DNA of 64,000 nucleotides from Rhodovulum sp. P5 (GTDB taxonomy: Bacteria > Pseudomonadota > Alphaproteobacteria > Rhodobacterales > Rhodobacteraceae): contig NZ_CP015039.1 of the NCBI RefSeq assembly GCF_002079305.1, positions 2,439,501-2,503,500 of the forward strand, read 5' to 3'. Below are positions 1 through 9,507 of this stretch, piece by piece. Below the pieces are notes generated by a model, which worked only from the letters and a program-made list of their open reading frames with translations, was not told the origin of the DNA and did not search any database. The position numbers were made by a program, and so were the translations under genes. The first letter of the stretch is position 1, and every line of letters begins with the position of its first letter.

Positions 1-90
1 TGTCGCGGGATGGCCAGACATGATTTTGAACCTTTCGCCCGCTCGCACGACCAACCTTCACGAGCACCGAAACCCGCGATGGAGGCGAGA

Positions 91-669
91 ATGGACCGGC
101 CCGACGGACTGAGTGAAGAGATGCTGCTGGCCCATCTGCGCGGTGAGGCGGGCCCCGAAGACGCCGCAAGGATCGAAGCGGCCGCCGCGGACGATCCAGC
201 CTTGCGGGCTGAACTGGCGCTGATGGGCGGGCTGAAGGGCGCGCTGGCGACGGCGAGTGACGGGCCCGATACCCGCGAATTCGGATGGCGGCGGCTTGAG
301 AAGGAGCTTTCCAGAACATCTCGGCCCGCGCCGGGGCGGACGCATCTTTGGCGCATCGCCGCAGTCTTCCTCGGCGCGCTGGTTCTGGGGCAGGGCACCT
401 ATATCGCACTGACGCAGGGGCCGAACAACGCCCCGGTCTTCCGCACGGTGTCAGAGCATGCGGCGGACTTCGGTTTGGGTGTGGGGTTCGTGGACTCCGC
501 GCCCATGGGCGATGTCCAGACCCTGCTGCGCGAGAGCGGCGCCCGCATCGTGGACGGGCCCGGCGCACTCGGGCTGTACCGTCTTGCATTTGAGAGCGCG
601 GAGGCGCGCGATGCGGCCCGCGCGATGCTGGCGGCGTCTCCGCTCGTCGATCTGGTGGCGGAGGAGTAA
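91..669 (+). CDS. Anti-sigma-factor-like single-pass membrane protein
   Basis: This is a protein of 192 residues with an acidic, helical N-terminal part, one hydrophobic segment at about residues 86-107 and a C-terminal part that would lie in the periplasm. I chose the ATG at 91 because GGAGGCGAG stands just upstream; an in-frame start at 10 has no such site. The layout (small cytosolic domain, membrane span, outer domain) is that of the ECF anti-sigma factors seen in alphaproteobacteria, but no zinc-binding HxxxCxxC motif is visible. The gene for a subtilisin-like lipoprotein begins 5 bases after its stop, so the two are probably one operon. A sigma factor gene could end just outside or at the very left edge of the window; this cannot be seen. 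The assignment is an inference from architecture and neighbour. Confidence 0.6.
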   Translation: MDRPDGLSEEMLLAHLRGEAGPEDAARIEAAAADDPALRAELALMGGLKGALATASDGPDTREFGWRRLEKELSRTSRPAPGRTHLWRIAAVFLGALVLGQGTYIALTQGPNNAPVFRTVSEHAADFGLGVGFVDSAPMGDVQTLLRESGARIVDGPGALGLYRLAFESAEARDAARAMLAASPLVDLVAEE

Positions 670-673
670 GACC

Positions 674-1810
674 ATGCGCCTTTTGTCCCTTGTCCTGCTT
701 CTGTTGATCGTCGCCTCCTGCACACCGACCGGCCAGCCCGGCGGGCCGGTCACCCGTGGGTCTGCCCCGGCCGTGGTGGACCCGCAGGAACTGATCGTCC
801 TGACGGCACAGGCCCCCGCGACGCTGATCGCCAGGGCCGAGGCCCGCGGCTACACCCTGCGCGATGTCTTTCCGCTGCGCGATCTGGATGACACGCTTGT
901 CGTGTTCGGCATTCCCGACGGAACCACGATCCCCGAGGCCATTGCCGAGATCGAGGCTGCCGTGCCGGGTGTGACGGCGGGGGCGCATCACGTCTACAGG
1001 TTGCAGGCCGATGCAACGCGCAGCCGGGACTATGCCGCCCGGATGATCGGCTGGCCGTCCGGTGGGTGCCGCGCGCGGGTCCGGGTGGGCCTGCTCGATG
1101 CCGGGGTGACGGCCGACCATCCGGGTCTGAGCGACGGGCGCATCCGGCAGGAAACCTTCACCGGCAGAACCGCGCCACCGGTCACCGATCACGGCACGCG
1201 CATGGCGGACCTGCTGATCGGGCCGAACCGTCTGCGCGGCACGACGCTTTTCAGCGCCAATGTCATCGATCCGGGCCTTGGTGCGGGCGATGCCGCCGGG
1301 GTGGTGTCGGTCCTGCGCGGGATGGACTGGCTGGCGGCGAACGGCGTGGACGTGGTGAACATCAGCCTTGCCGGACCGCGCAACAAGCTGATGAACCGCG
1401 CGATGGGGCGCGCCGCTGCCGATGGGATGGTGCTGGTCGCCGCTGTCGGCAATCTTGGCCGCGGGGCGCCGCCGCAATACCCGGCGGCTTTCCCCTTCGC
1501 CCTTGCGGTGACAGCCGTCGGCCCCGATGGCGCCATCTATCGAAAGGCCGTCCGGGGGGACCATGTCGACATCGCCGCGCCCGGGGTCGACATCCTGCTG
1601 ACGACCGGCGGCCGAATGGTCGTGGCCAGCGGCACATCGATGGCCGCCCCCTTCGTCACCGGCGTCGTGGCCGCGGACCCGGGCCTTGCCCGGTTGAACG
1701 TGGACGCGCTGCGCGCCGAACTCGGCCGCCGTGCAGAGGATCTTGGGGCGGTCGGCCGCGACCCTGTCTTTGGCGCGGGCCTGCTGCGCGCGCCGTCGGA
1801 ATGCCGATGA
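674..1810 (+). CDS. Subtilisin-family (S8) serine peptidase, lipoprotein
   Basis: The 378-residue product starts with a hydrophobic leader ending in a lipobox (VASC), so it is probably lipid-anchored in the periplasm. The peptidase S8 triad is complete: Asp142 in GLLDAG, His173 in DHGTRM and Ser322 in SGTSMAAP. About 100 residues between leader and Asp may act as a propeptide or inhibitor-like domain. The ATG at 674 was chosen over an upstream in-frame extension because the leader and lipobox follow it directly. It lies 5 bases after the anti-sigma-like gene. Peptidase plus anti-sigma partner suggests an envelope-stress or extracytoplasmic signalling unit, which is inference. The family call is firm; the substrate is unknown. 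Confidence 0.85.
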   Translation: MRLLSLVLLLLIVASCTPTGQPGGPVTRGSAPAVVDPQELIVLTAQAPATLIARAEARGYTLRDVFPLRDLDDTLVVFGIPDGTTIPEAIAEIEAAVPGVTAGAHHVYRLQADATRSRDYAARMIGWPSGGCRARVRVGLLDAGVTADHPGLSDGRIRQETFTGRTAPPVTDHGTRMADLLIGPNRLRGTTLFSANVIDPGLGAGDAAGVVSVLRGMDWLAANGVDVVNISLAGPRNKLMNRAMGRAAADGMVLVAAVGNLGRGAPPQYPAAFPFALAVTAVGPDGAIYRKAVRGDHVDIAAPGVDILLTTGGRMVVASGTSMAAPFVTGVVAADPGLARLNVDALRAELGRRAEDLGAVGRDPVFGAGLLRAPSECR

Positions 1811-1971
1811 CCCGCGCCACGGATGGTCCGGAAGCAAGCGTCGCCGACCGCGCCAAATCATCGGGCGCGGGCCTCGGATCCGGTCGTGCTTTCCCGCCCC
1901 TTGGCCGGTCTGGTTTGGCCCAACCGACCGGGTTATGCACGATGTGACAGGGGATTGGAGAGTCGCACGGT

Positions 1972-3219
1972 ATGGCCGATTTCGACATTGCCATCGCCGG
2001 TGCCGGCATCGTGGGCACCAGTGCGGCGCTTTGGGCGCGGATGCGCGGGCACAAGGTTCTGCTGGCCGATCCCAACCCGCCGGGGTCGGGGGCAAGCTCC
2101 GGCAATGCCTGTACGCTTGCGACCTATGCGTGCCAGCCGCTCAACGATCCATCGGTGATCCGCGACCTTCCGCGCCTGATGTTTGATCGCGACAGCCCGC
2201 TTGCCGTCTCTTATCTCCATGCCCTTCGCCATCCGCTGTGGATGATGTCCTTCCTGGCCAACTGCACGACGCGGCCGTCGCGCCGGATTGCCGGGCATCT
2301 GGCCGGGCTTCTCGCCCATGCGGATGCGGGGCTGGACCCGTTGATTGCCGCGGCCGGCGCCGAGGATCTGCTCGTTTCCCGTGGGCAGTTGTCGGTCTGG
2401 TCGACCCGCGATGGCGCGAAGGAGGTGGACGCGGCACGCGATCTTCGCCGGCGGTTCGGTATCCCTTGCGAAGACCTCACCGGTGAAGAGGCAAGGTCGC
2501 TGGAACCGGGGCTTGCCGTTCCGGTCGCGCGGGCCTTGTTCCATCCAGCCGCCCGCCACATCCGCGACCCCGAGGCGCTTGTCCGGCGGATGCATGCACG
2601 CTTTGCCGAACTGGGCGGTTCGACACGCAAGGCCCGGGTATCGGCGGTCCGCGCCGATCGGGACGGCGTCGATGTGACCCTTGGGTCGGAAACCGTGCGC
2701 GCCGGACATGTCGTCATCGCCGCGGGCGCGTTTTCAGGGCGCATCGCCGGGGCGGGCACCGCTGGCCTGCCGCTCGGCACGGAACGCGGCTATCACCTGA
2801 TGTTCGAGGGCGACGGTCACAGGCTGACCCGCCCCGTGGGCTGGGGCGAGGGCGGGTTCTACGCGGTGCCGATGGCGCGCGGTCTGCGGCTGGCGGGAAC
2901 GGTCGAAATCGCCGGTCTTGATGCACCGGAGAACCCCGGCCGCCTTGCCTATCTCGCCCGCCGTGGGGCCGAGTTGTTCGGCGACCTGCCAGAGCCCGAC
3001 GACCACTGGCTGGGCTTTCGGCCGACGATGCCGGATTCCCTGCCGGTGATCGGCTATGGTGCCACGTCGCGGCGGGTCATCCACGCCTTTGGCCATCAGC
3101 ATCTGGGCCTGACGCTTGGCGGGATCACCGGCCGGATCGTTGCGGACCTTGTGGAAGGGCGGCCGCCGGGGATCGACCTTGATGCCTTTCGCCCGGACCG
3201 GCGCTATGTCCCGTTCTGA
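1972..3219 (+). CDS. FAD-dependent oxidoreductase, D-amino-acid dehydrogenase (DadA) type
   Basis: The 415-residue protein begins with a dinucleotide-binding fold (GAGIVGTSAA, then an acidic end of the second strand), the FAD signature of the DAO/DadA family. It ends with the usual family block around GHQHLGLTLGG, which contacts the flavin. Family members oxidise D-amino acids, hydroxyproline isomers or related amines and pass electrons to the respiratory chain. The start at 1972 follows a GGAGAG element at about 1957. It stands alone between the peptidase lipoprotein and hupT, with 161 bases upstream in which I see no gene. The exact substrate cannot be read from the sequence. Confidence 0.8.
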   Translation: MADFDIAIAGAGIVGTSAALWARMRGHKVLLADPNPPGSGASSGNACTLATYACQPLNDPSVIRDLPRLMFDRDSPLAVSYLHALRHPLWMMSFLANCTTRPSRRIAGHLAGLLAHADAGLDPLIAAAGAEDLLVSRGQLSVWSTRDGAKEVDAARDLRRRFGIPCEDLTGEEARSLEPGLAVPVARALFHPAARHIRDPEALVRRMHARFAELGGSTRKARVSAVRADRDGVDVTLGSETVRAGHVVIAAGAFSGRIAGAGTAGLPLGTERGYHLMFEGDGHRLTRPVGWGEGGFYAVPMARGLRLAGTVEIAGLDAPENPGRLAYLARRGAELFGDLPEPDDHWLGFRPTMPDSLPVIGYGATSRRVIHAFGHQHLGLTLGGITGRIVADLVEGRPPGIDLDAFRPDRRYVPF

Positions 3220-3305
3220 ACGCGCATTTCCGTGCATCGACGCTTGCCCGCGAATTCCTTTGCAGAGCAGCGGATCACCGGTATGCTCGCCTAGAAGGAG
3301 ATAGG

Positions 3306-4637
3306 ATGGCCAAGGAACTCACCTTGAATACCAAGGCATCGACCGGCGACTTGTCGGATACGGTCTGGGCCGATGTCCTTGCCGCCGTCGACCGGACCTA
3401 TGCCGATCTGGTCCTCTATCAGGAACGTCTTGAAAAGAAGAATGCCGAGTTGGAGACGATGCGCTCGTTTCTCGGCTCGATCCTGTCGTCGGTGTCCGAT
3501 GTGCTGATCGTGGTGTCGCGAAGCGGCCTGGTCGAGGAGGTCTCTGCCTCTTTCCCCGCCGCAGTCGGCAAGCCGCGCGCGGCCTTTGCGGGATGCCTGG
3601 TCGAGACGCTGTTCAAGCCATCGGATCGGGAGATGCTGTCGGCGGCCATGGCGCGCGCCGCGATGAACCGCATGCCCGAAACGATCGAGGTCAGCCTGGA
3701 GACGTCGGGCAATGACACGCCGCTGGAATTGTCGATCAGTGCACGTCTGGACGACCGGGGACGGGTCACCGGCCATGTCCTGACCGGCCGGCCGTTGGGG
3801 GAGTTGCGCAAGGCCTATGCGGAACTGGAAGACAGCCATAACGAGTTGAAGGCGGCGCAGGCGCTTCTGGTGCGCAACGAAAAACTCGCATCCCTCGGCC
3901 GGCTTCTGGCCGGTGTGGCGCATGAGCTGAACAACCCGATCAGCTTTGTCTACGCCAACACCCATGCGCTGGAGCGCTATGCCTCCAAGTTCGAGACCTA
4001 TTTCGAACGGGTACAGGCCGGGGCCTCGCGGGAGGAGTTGATCCGTCTGCGCGAAGAACTCCGCCTCGACCGGGAGGTCGGCAATCTGAGGGAGGCCGTG
4101 GCAGGCGCGCGGGACGGGGCGGAACGGGTGCGCGATATCGTTGAAGACCTGCGGCGGCTGTCGGCGGACGGCACCGGAGAGATGACCCCCTTCGATCTGG
4201 TAGAGACGGCGAAAGTGGCCGCAAGCTGGGTGGTGCGCGGGGCCAAGCATGATGTCGAGATCGCCTTTTCCGGCGAAGACTGTATCCCCGTCAGCGGTCG
4301 ACCCGGCCATGTGCAGCAGGTGGTGATGAACCTTGTCCAGAATGCCCTTGATGCGGTGGCCGGGCAGCCGGCCGGCCGGATCGAGGTCGGCGCGCGGGTC
4401 GAGGGCGCACGCGCGATCCTGTCGGTCTCGGACAACGGCCCCGGTGTCCCGCCGGATCTGCGCCAGTCGATCTTCGATCCGTTCTTCACCACCAAGGCCG
4501 TCGGCAAGGGCACCGGTCTGGGCCTTGCCATCAGCCACAAGATCGCCGAGGAGCATGGCGGCGCCTTGCGGCTTTGCCGCTGCGATGACGGCGCGTGTTT
4601 CTGTGTCGACCTGCCATTTGCCGGAGCCTGCCCATGA
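3306..4637 (+). CDS. hupT: HupT, H2-signalling sensor histidine kinase
   Basis: This is a 443-residue soluble kinase with no membrane span. A PAS-like region covers about residues 55-165, a short helix follows, and the H-box [10 protein letters not shown] gives the phosphorylated His206. The catalytic domain carries the N box (NLVQNALDA), the G1 box (DNGPG), the F box and the G2 box (GTGLGLAI). In Rhodobacter capsulatus HupT is known to phosphorylate HupR under control of the H2-sensing HupUV complex, and this gene stands in the same place, first in hupTUV. AGAAGGAG lies upstream of the ATG. The stop overlaps the hupU start (ATGA), which implies translational coupling. Confidence 0.93.
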   Translation: MAKELTLNTKASTGDLSDTVWADVLAAVDRTYADLVLYQERLEKKNAELETMRSFLGSILSSVSDVLIVVSRSGLVEEVSASFPAAVGKPRAAFAGCLVETLFKPSDREMLSAAMARAAMNRMPETIEVSLETSGNDTPLELSISARLDDRGRVTGHVLTGRPLGELRKAYAELEDSHNELKAAQALLVRNEKLASLGRLLAGVAHELNNPISFVYANTHALERYASKFETYFERVQAGASREELIRLREELRLDREVGNLREAVAGARDGAERVRDIVEDLRRLSADGTGEMTPFDLVETAKVAASWVVRGAKHDVEIAFSGEDCIPVSGRPGHVQQVVMNLVQNALDAVAGQPAGRIEVGARVEGARAILSVSDNGPGVPPDLRQSIFDPFFTTKAVGKGTGLGLAISHKIAEEHGGALRLCRCDDGACFCVDLPFAGACP

Positions 4638-5626
4638 ATGTTCTTTGGCTTCAGACCTCGGGCTGCGGCGGTTGCACGATGTCGGTGCTTTGTGCGGATG
4701 CGCCCAACTTTTTCGACCTTCTGGACAATGCCGGTGTGCGCATCCTCTGGCATCCGGCCCTGTCGGTTGAAAGTGGCGAAGAGGTGATCGCATTGCTGGA
4801 GCGGATCGTGCGGGGCGATGTTCCGCTTGATGTGCTGTGCGTTGAGGGTGCGATTGCCCGGGGGCCGCGCGGTACCGGCCGGTACCAGATGCTGTCGGGC
4901 ACCGGGCGGTCGATGTTCGACTGGGCCTTGGAACTGGCCCCCCTGGCCCAGCATGTGGTTGCCGTGGGCAGTTGTGCAGCGTTCGGCGGCGTGTCCTCGG
5001 CCGGGGGCAACCCCTCCGATGCCGCCGGGCTGCAATATGAGGGCAGTCATGCCGGGGGCATCCTGCCCCCCGAATTTCGCGGGCGCGCAGGGCTGCCGGT
5101 GGTCAATGTCGCGGGCTGCCCGACCCATCCGGACTGGGTCACCGAGACGCTGATGCTGCTGGCCTCTGACGCGCTTGGGCCAACGGATCTGGACGCTCTG
5201 GCCCGGCCGCGCTTTTATGCCGAACACCTCGTCCATCACGGCTGCCCCAAGAATGAGTTCTACGAATACAAGGCCAGCGCCACCCGCCTGTGCGAGATCG
5301 GCTGCATGATGGAACATCTGGGTTGCGTCGGCACGCAGGCGGTAGGCGATTGCAATATCCGGCCCTGGAACGGGTCGGGCAGTTGCACCCGGGCGGGATA
5401 TCCCTGCATCTCCTGCACCGCGCCGGAGTTTGAGGAACCCAAGCACGCCTTTACCGAAACGCCGAAGGTCGCCGGCATCCCGGTCGGTCTGCCCTCCGAC
5501 ATGCCCAAGGCATGGTTCATGGCGCTGGCCTCCCTGTCCAAGGCCGCAACCCCCGAACGGTTATCGAAGAACGCCGTCGCCGACCGGGTCGAGATCCTGC
5601 CAAGCCCAAGGAAACCAAGGGGATGA
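4634..5626 (+). CDS. hupU: HupU, regulatory [NiFe]-hydrogenase small subunit
   Basis: The 330-residue protein is a [NiFe]-hydrogenase small subunit. It has the proximal-cluster motif CGGC at Cys11/Cys14, then CPTHPDW, and a C-terminal set of Cys and His residues ([23 protein letters not shown]) for the other Fe-S clusters. Unlike HupS it has no twin-arginine leader and no C-terminal membrane tail, as expected for the cytosolic sensor hydrogenase. The start at 4634 overlaps the hupT stop, and the gene overlaps hupV by ATGA. With HupV it would bind H2 and tell HupT to stop phosphorylating HupR. That role is established for the R. capsulatus homologue and is inferred here from sequence and gene order. 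Confidence 0.93.
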   Translation: MNVLWLQTSGCGGCTMSVLCADAPNFFDLLDNAGVRILWHPALSVESGEEVIALLERIVRGDVPLDVLCVEGAIARGPRGTGRYQMLSGTGRSMFDWALELAPLAQHVVAVGSCAAFGGVSSAGGNPSDAAGLQYEGSHAGGILPPEFRGRAGLPVVNVAGCPTHPDWVTETLMLLASDALGPTDLDALARPRFYAEHLVHHGCPKNEFYEYKASATRLCEIGCMMEHLGCVGTQAVGDCNIRPWNGSGSCTRAGYPCISCTAPEFEEPKHAFTETPKVAGIPVGLPSDMPKAWFMALASLSKAATPERLSKNAVADRVEILPSPRKPRG

Positions 5627-7050
5627 GCGGGACGAGACTGGTTGTCGGGCCGTTCAACCGGGTCGAGGGCGATCTGGAGGTTTCTCTGGATATCGACGAC
5701 GGCGCGGTGCAAAGCGCCCGCGTCAACGCCCCCCTCTATCGCGGGTTCGAGACGATGCTGATGGGCCGGCCCCCGTCGGACGCACTGACCCTGACCCCGC
5801 GCATCTGCGGTATCTGTTCGATCAGCCAGTCTTCGGCGGCGGTGCACGCCCTGGCGGCGGCGGGCGGTCACCGGCCCGCACCGCAGGGGGCCGCGATGGC
5901 GGCGCTGATCCACGCGGTCGAGAATGCCGCGGATCACCTGGCGCATTTCAACCTGTTCTTCATGCCGGATTTCACCCGCCCCTGCTATGCGGACCGACCG
6001 TGGTATGACCGTACCGTCGAGCGGTTCAAGGCACTGGAAGGCGCCGCCCCGAAACAGGGCATCGAGGCCCGGACGGCGCTGATGCATATCCTTGGCCTGC
6101 TGGCGGGCAAGTGGCCCCACACGCTGGCGATCCAGCCGGGCGGCGTGACCCGCGCGCCGGGACCGCGCGACAAGGTGCGGATCATGGCCAGCCTGACAGC
6201 GTTCCGCCGGTTTCTGGAAGGCGTCGTCTTCGGCGGGTCGCTGGAAGAGTTCGCGGCGATAGAGACCCCCGATGCCCTGATGGCGTGGGACACGGGCGAT
6301 GTCGGGTTGTTCCTGCGGATCGCGGCCGATCTGGATCTTGACGCGCTGGGCCGCGGCTCTGGCCGCTATCTGTCCTTCGGGGCCTACCCAATGTCCAGCG
6401 GTCACGGCTTTGACCCGGGGCTGTGGGCAGAGGGACGGCTTGACCCTCTCGACCTTTCCGGGTTGGTGGAGGATCTGTCCCACGCCTGGATGCTGGGAGA
6501 GACCAGCCATCCGGCAACGGGCCAGACCCTGCCCGACGAAGAGATGCGCGCCGAGGCGTATACCTGGTGCAAGGCCCCCCGGCTGAATGGGCAGACCTAT
6601 GAGGTCGGCGCAATCGCCCGGCAGGTGGTCGATGGTCATCCCCTTGCACGGGCACTGGCCGGGGGCGGGGTGCTGGCCCGGGTCGCAGGTCGCCTTCTGG
6701 AACTGGCCCGCACCCAGGGTTTGATGGAGGATCTTGCCCGAGGTATCGAACCCGGGGCCGCCTTCATGGACCCGGCGCCGGATGTGCAGAGCGGTACGGG
6801 GGCCGGGCTGGTAGAGGCCGCGCGCGGCGCGCTGGGCCACTGGGTGCGGGTGCAGGACGGCCGCATCGCGTGCTATCAGATCATCGCGCCGACAACGTGG
6901 AACTTCTCGCCCCGCGATGCCAGAGACGTGCCCGGCCCGTTGGAGACGGCCCTGGTGGGCACGCCGGTCGCCGAGGGGGAAACCACGCCCGTCGCCGTTC
7001 AGCATATCGTGCGCAGCTTCGACCCTTGCATGGTCTGCACCGTCCATTGA
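5623..7050 (+). CDS. hupV: HupV, regulatory [NiFe]-hydrogenase large subunit
   Basis: The 475-residue large subunit carries both Ni-binding Cys pairs: RICGIC (Cys62, Cys65) and the C-terminal DPCMVCTVH (Cys469, Cys472). The protein ends exactly at the last His of that motif. The peptide that a maturation protease removes from catalytic large subunits is therefore absent, which is typical of H2-sensing hydrogenases. It is coupled to hupU by ATGA and to hypF by a TTGA overlap. It is about 120 residues shorter than HupL in this window. Partner: HupU. Location: cytosol. Confidence 0.93.
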   Translation: MSGTRLVVGPFNRVEGDLEVSLDIDDGAVQSARVNAPLYRGFETMLMGRPPSDALTLTPRICGICSISQSSAAVHALAAAGGHRPAPQGAAMAALIHAVENAADHLAHFNLFFMPDFTRPCYADRPWYDRTVERFKALEGAAPKQGIEARTALMHILGLLAGKWPHTLAIQPGGVTRAPGPRDKVRIMASLTAFRRFLEGVVFGGSLEEFAAIETPDALMAWDTGDVGLFLRIAADLDLDALGRGSGRYLSFGAYPMSSGHGFDPGLWAEGRLDPLDLSGLVEDLSHAWMLGETSHPATGQTLPDEEMRAEAYTWCKAPRLNGQTYEVGAIARQVVDGHPLARALAGGGVLARVAGRLLELARTQGLMEDLARGIEPGAAFMDPAPDVQSGTGAGLVEAARGALGHWVRVQDGRIACYQIIAPTTWNFSPRDARDVPGPLETALVGTPVAEGETTPVAVQHIVRSFDPCMVCTVH

Positions 7051-9290
7051 CGGACGGGCGCGCGATCCGTGTGCGCGGACAGGTGCAGGGCGTGGGCTTT
7101 CGTCCCTTCGTCTGGCAACTTGCGCAACGGTTCGGTGTGCGGGGGGAGGTTCTGAACGATCCGGAGGGCGTGCTGATCCGCGCCGCCGGGGGCGATCTGG
7201 CCGGGTTTCAGGCCGCCCTGTCCGATGAGGCCCCGCCGCTGGCGCGGGTCGACCGTGTCGAGGTTGCGCCGTTCCGGTTCGCGGATGTCCCGCAGGGCTT
7301 CGTCATCGCCCCCAGCGCCGGTATGGGCGCCGAAACCCGGGTCACCCCCGACGCGGCGACCTGCGCGGCCTGTATTGACGAGGTGCAAGGGACGGGGCGC
7401 CGCCACGGCTATGCCTTCACCAACTGCACCCATTGCGGGCCACGCTTTACCATCTTGCGGGGCCTGCCCTATGACCGGGCGCAGACCACGATGGCCCCGT
7501 TCGCTATGTGCCCGGCCTGCGCGGCGGAATATGGCGATCCCGCCGACCGCCGCTTTCATGCCCAGCCCATCGCTTGCCCGGACTGCGGCCCCCGTCTTTG
7601 GCTGGAACGGGAGGGCCAGACGGTTCCGGGGGATCCCATCGCTGAAACCGCGCGCCTGCTGGCAGAGGGCAGGATCGTCGCGGTCAAGGGGCTGGGCGGG
7701 TTCCATCTGGCCTGTGATGCCACCGACCCGGCGGCCATCGCAAACTTGCGGCATCGCAAGCGGCGCCCGGCCAAGCCCTTCGCCCTGATGGCGCCCTTGA
7801 CCCTGATCCGCTGCCATGCCGCCCTTGGTTTGGCAGAGGAAGAGCTGCTGCAAGACCCTGCCGCGCCTGTCGTATTGTTGCCCAAGGCGGGCACGCCGTT
7901 GCCCGAGGCGCTGGCCCCCGGTCAGGGAACACTGGGTTGGATGCTGCCCTATACGCCGCTTCACCACCTGGTGCTGGAGGCGGTGGGGCGCCCGCTGGTC
8001 ATGACCTCGGGCAACCTGTCGGGCGAACCCCAGGTGATCGGCAATGACGAGGCGCGGGACAAGCTTGGGGCGTTCGCCGATGCCTTCCTGTTCCACGACC
8101 GCGATATCGCCCGTCGGCTGGATGACAGCGTGGAGCGCGCGGCCCCCCGCATGGTTCTGCGTCGCGCCCGCGGCCGGGTGCCGGGCACGCTGCCGCTGCC
8201 GCCGGGCTTTGACGATGCGCCGCAGGTTCTGGCGCTGGGCGGGCAGATGAAATCGGCGATCTGCCTGATCAAGAACGGGCAGGCGCTGCTATCGCACCAC
8301 TTGGGCGAACTTGACGAGGCCCTGACATGGGAGGAGTTCCTGAAGGCCATCGACGACTTTGCCGACCTGTTCGATCATCGCCCCGTGCGTGTCGCCTGCG
8401 ACGCCCATCCCGGCTATCGCGCCACGCAGCATGCGCACGGGATGGGTCTGCCAGTCGAGGAGATCCAGCATCACCATGCCCATCTGGCCAGTTGCCTGGC
8501 CGAAAACGGATGGCCGCGCGACGGTGGGCCGGTCGCGGGGATCGTGCTGGATGGCACCGGATATGGTTCGGATGGCACGGTGTGGGGTGGGGAGCTGCTG
8601 TTGGGCGACTATGATGGCGTCACCCGCATTGCCCATCTGACCCCGGCGCCACTGGTCGGCGGCGACGCCGCCGCGCGGGAGCCGTGGCGCAACCTGCTGG
8701 TCCGGCTGGATGCCGCGGGGCTGTCCGATCTGGCCGACCGGCTGTTCCCCGGTCTGCCCCGGCAGGCGGTGCGCAGTGCCGCGCGGGCTGGGCTGAACGC
8801 ACCGGCATGCAGTTCCGCCGGGCGGCTCTTCGACGCGGTTGCCGCGGCCTTGGGCCTGTGCCCCGCGCGCCAAAGCTATGAGGGGGAGGCCGCCATGCGG
8901 TTGGAGGCGTTGGCGACCGACCCGGCGGATCGCCCCTATCCGTTCGACCATACGGGTGACCAGATCGACCCCGCACCGATGTTCCACGCATTGGCCACGG
9001 ACCTTGCCGCGGGGACCGAAGCGGCCGTGATCTCGGCCCGGTTTCACGCGGGTCTGGCCGCGGCCTTCGCCACCCATGCGCGCGATCTGGTCGCGACCGG
9101 TCAGGCCGCGGCCGTGGTGCTGTCGGGCGGCTGTTTTCAGAATGCCCGCCTGTTGACCGACTGCCTGACCGCGCTGGAGGCTGTGCCGGTCCTGACCCAC
9201 CGGGAAACCCCTGCGAATGATGGCGGCCTTGCGCTGGGCCAGGCCGTGATCGCCGCGGCGCGTCATATTTCCCGAACGGAAGCAAGCTGA
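7047..9290 (+). CDS. hypF: HypF, carbamoyltransferase of [NiFe] cofactor synthesis
   Basis: The 747-residue protein has all HypF modules in order: an N-terminal acylphosphatase domain (RVRGQVQGVGFRP near residue 8), two zinc-finger-like Cys clusters (CAAC...CTHC, then CPAC...CPDC), a YrdC-like domain and a Kae1-like C-terminal domain with HHHAHLASCL and a late SGGCFQN block. It makes the thiocarbamate on HypE that becomes the cyanide ligands of the active site. The start is a TTG at 7047 that overlaps the hupV stop (TTGA). No better start exists after it before the acylphosphatase domain, and its length then matches the family. The TTG may hold its expression low compared with its neighbours. 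Confidence 0.92.
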   Translation: MTDGRAIRVRGQVQGVGFRPFVWQLAQRFGVRGEVLNDPEGVLIRAAGGDLAGFQAALSDEAPPLARVDRVEVAPFRFADVPQGFVIAPSAGMGAETRVTPDAATCAACIDEVQGTGRRHGYAFTNCTHCGPRFTILRGLPYDRAQTTMAPFAMCPACAAEYGDPADRRFHAQPIACPDCGPRLWLEREGQTVPGDPIAETARLLAEGRIVAVKGLGGFHLACDATDPAAIANLRHRKRRPAKPFALMAPLTLIRCHAALGLAEEELLQDPAAPVVLLPKAGTPLPEALAPGQGTLGWMLPYTPLHHLVLEAVGRPLVMTSGNLSGEPQVIGNDEARDKLGAFADAFLFHDRDIARRLDDSVERAAPRMVLRRARGRVPGTLPLPPGFDDAPQVLALGGQMKSAICLIKNGQALLSHHLGELDEALTWEEFLKAIDDFADLFDHRPVRVACDAHPGYRATQHAHGMGLPVEEIQHHHAHLASCLAENGWPRDGGPVAGIVLDGTGYGSDGTVWGGELLLGDYDGVTRIAHLTPAPLVGGDAAAREPWRNLLVRLDAAGLSDLADRLFPGLPRQAVRSAARAGLNAPACSSAGRLFDAVAAALGLCPARQSYEGEAAMRLEALATDPADRPYPFDHTGDQIDPAPMFHALATDLAAGTEAAVISARFHAGLAAAFATHARDLVATGQAAAVVLSGGCFQNARLLTDCLTALEAVPVLTHRETPANDGGLALGQAVIAAARHISRTEAS

Positions 9291-9507
9291 CCGCCCGCCG
9301 CGGGCAATGGCAACCGCCTGACCGGCAGAGATTAAGGACGCCGGCGCGAAAATGCACTTTTCCCATTGATTGCAAAAAGAAAAATACCGGACCCGTGGCA
9401 GGTCTCTTTTCCTTTGCGCAGACCCATGTCGCCCTGCTTGCATACGCTGGGATACTGAAACTGCCGCGCGCCCGATGGGCGACCGGCCCTGCCAAGGGAG
9501 GACCGAC
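9291..9507 (+). promoter_or_regulatory. Likely control region of hupSL
   Basis: This 217-base gap is the first real break in the cluster and precedes the structural hydrogenase genes. An A+T-rich block at about 9350-9390 (runs TTTTCCC and GCAAAAAGAAAAA) stands out from its surroundings and would suit IHF binding. In R. capsulatus the hupSL promoter needs HupR and IHF. A TTGATTGCAA element at 9366-9375 resembles the reported HupR site TTG-N5-CAA, but its spacer is 4, not 5. A possible -10 element (GATACT) lies at 9451-9456 without a convincing -35. Position is the main argument. Confidence 0.5.

Noticed and set aside
1..112. The end of an upstream sigma-factor gene at the left edge
   Set aside because: Stops in two frames (near 23 and 112) could close such a gene, but too little sequence is present to recognise it.
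3291..4793. A 500-codon open frame on - across hupT and hupU
   Set aside because: Antisense to hupT and the start of hupU, without a ribosome site or recognisable domain.
9390..9420. A sigma-54 promoter before hupS (TGGCAGG ... TTTGC)
   Set aside because: The spacing between the GG and GC elements does not fit, and HupR lacks GAFTGA.
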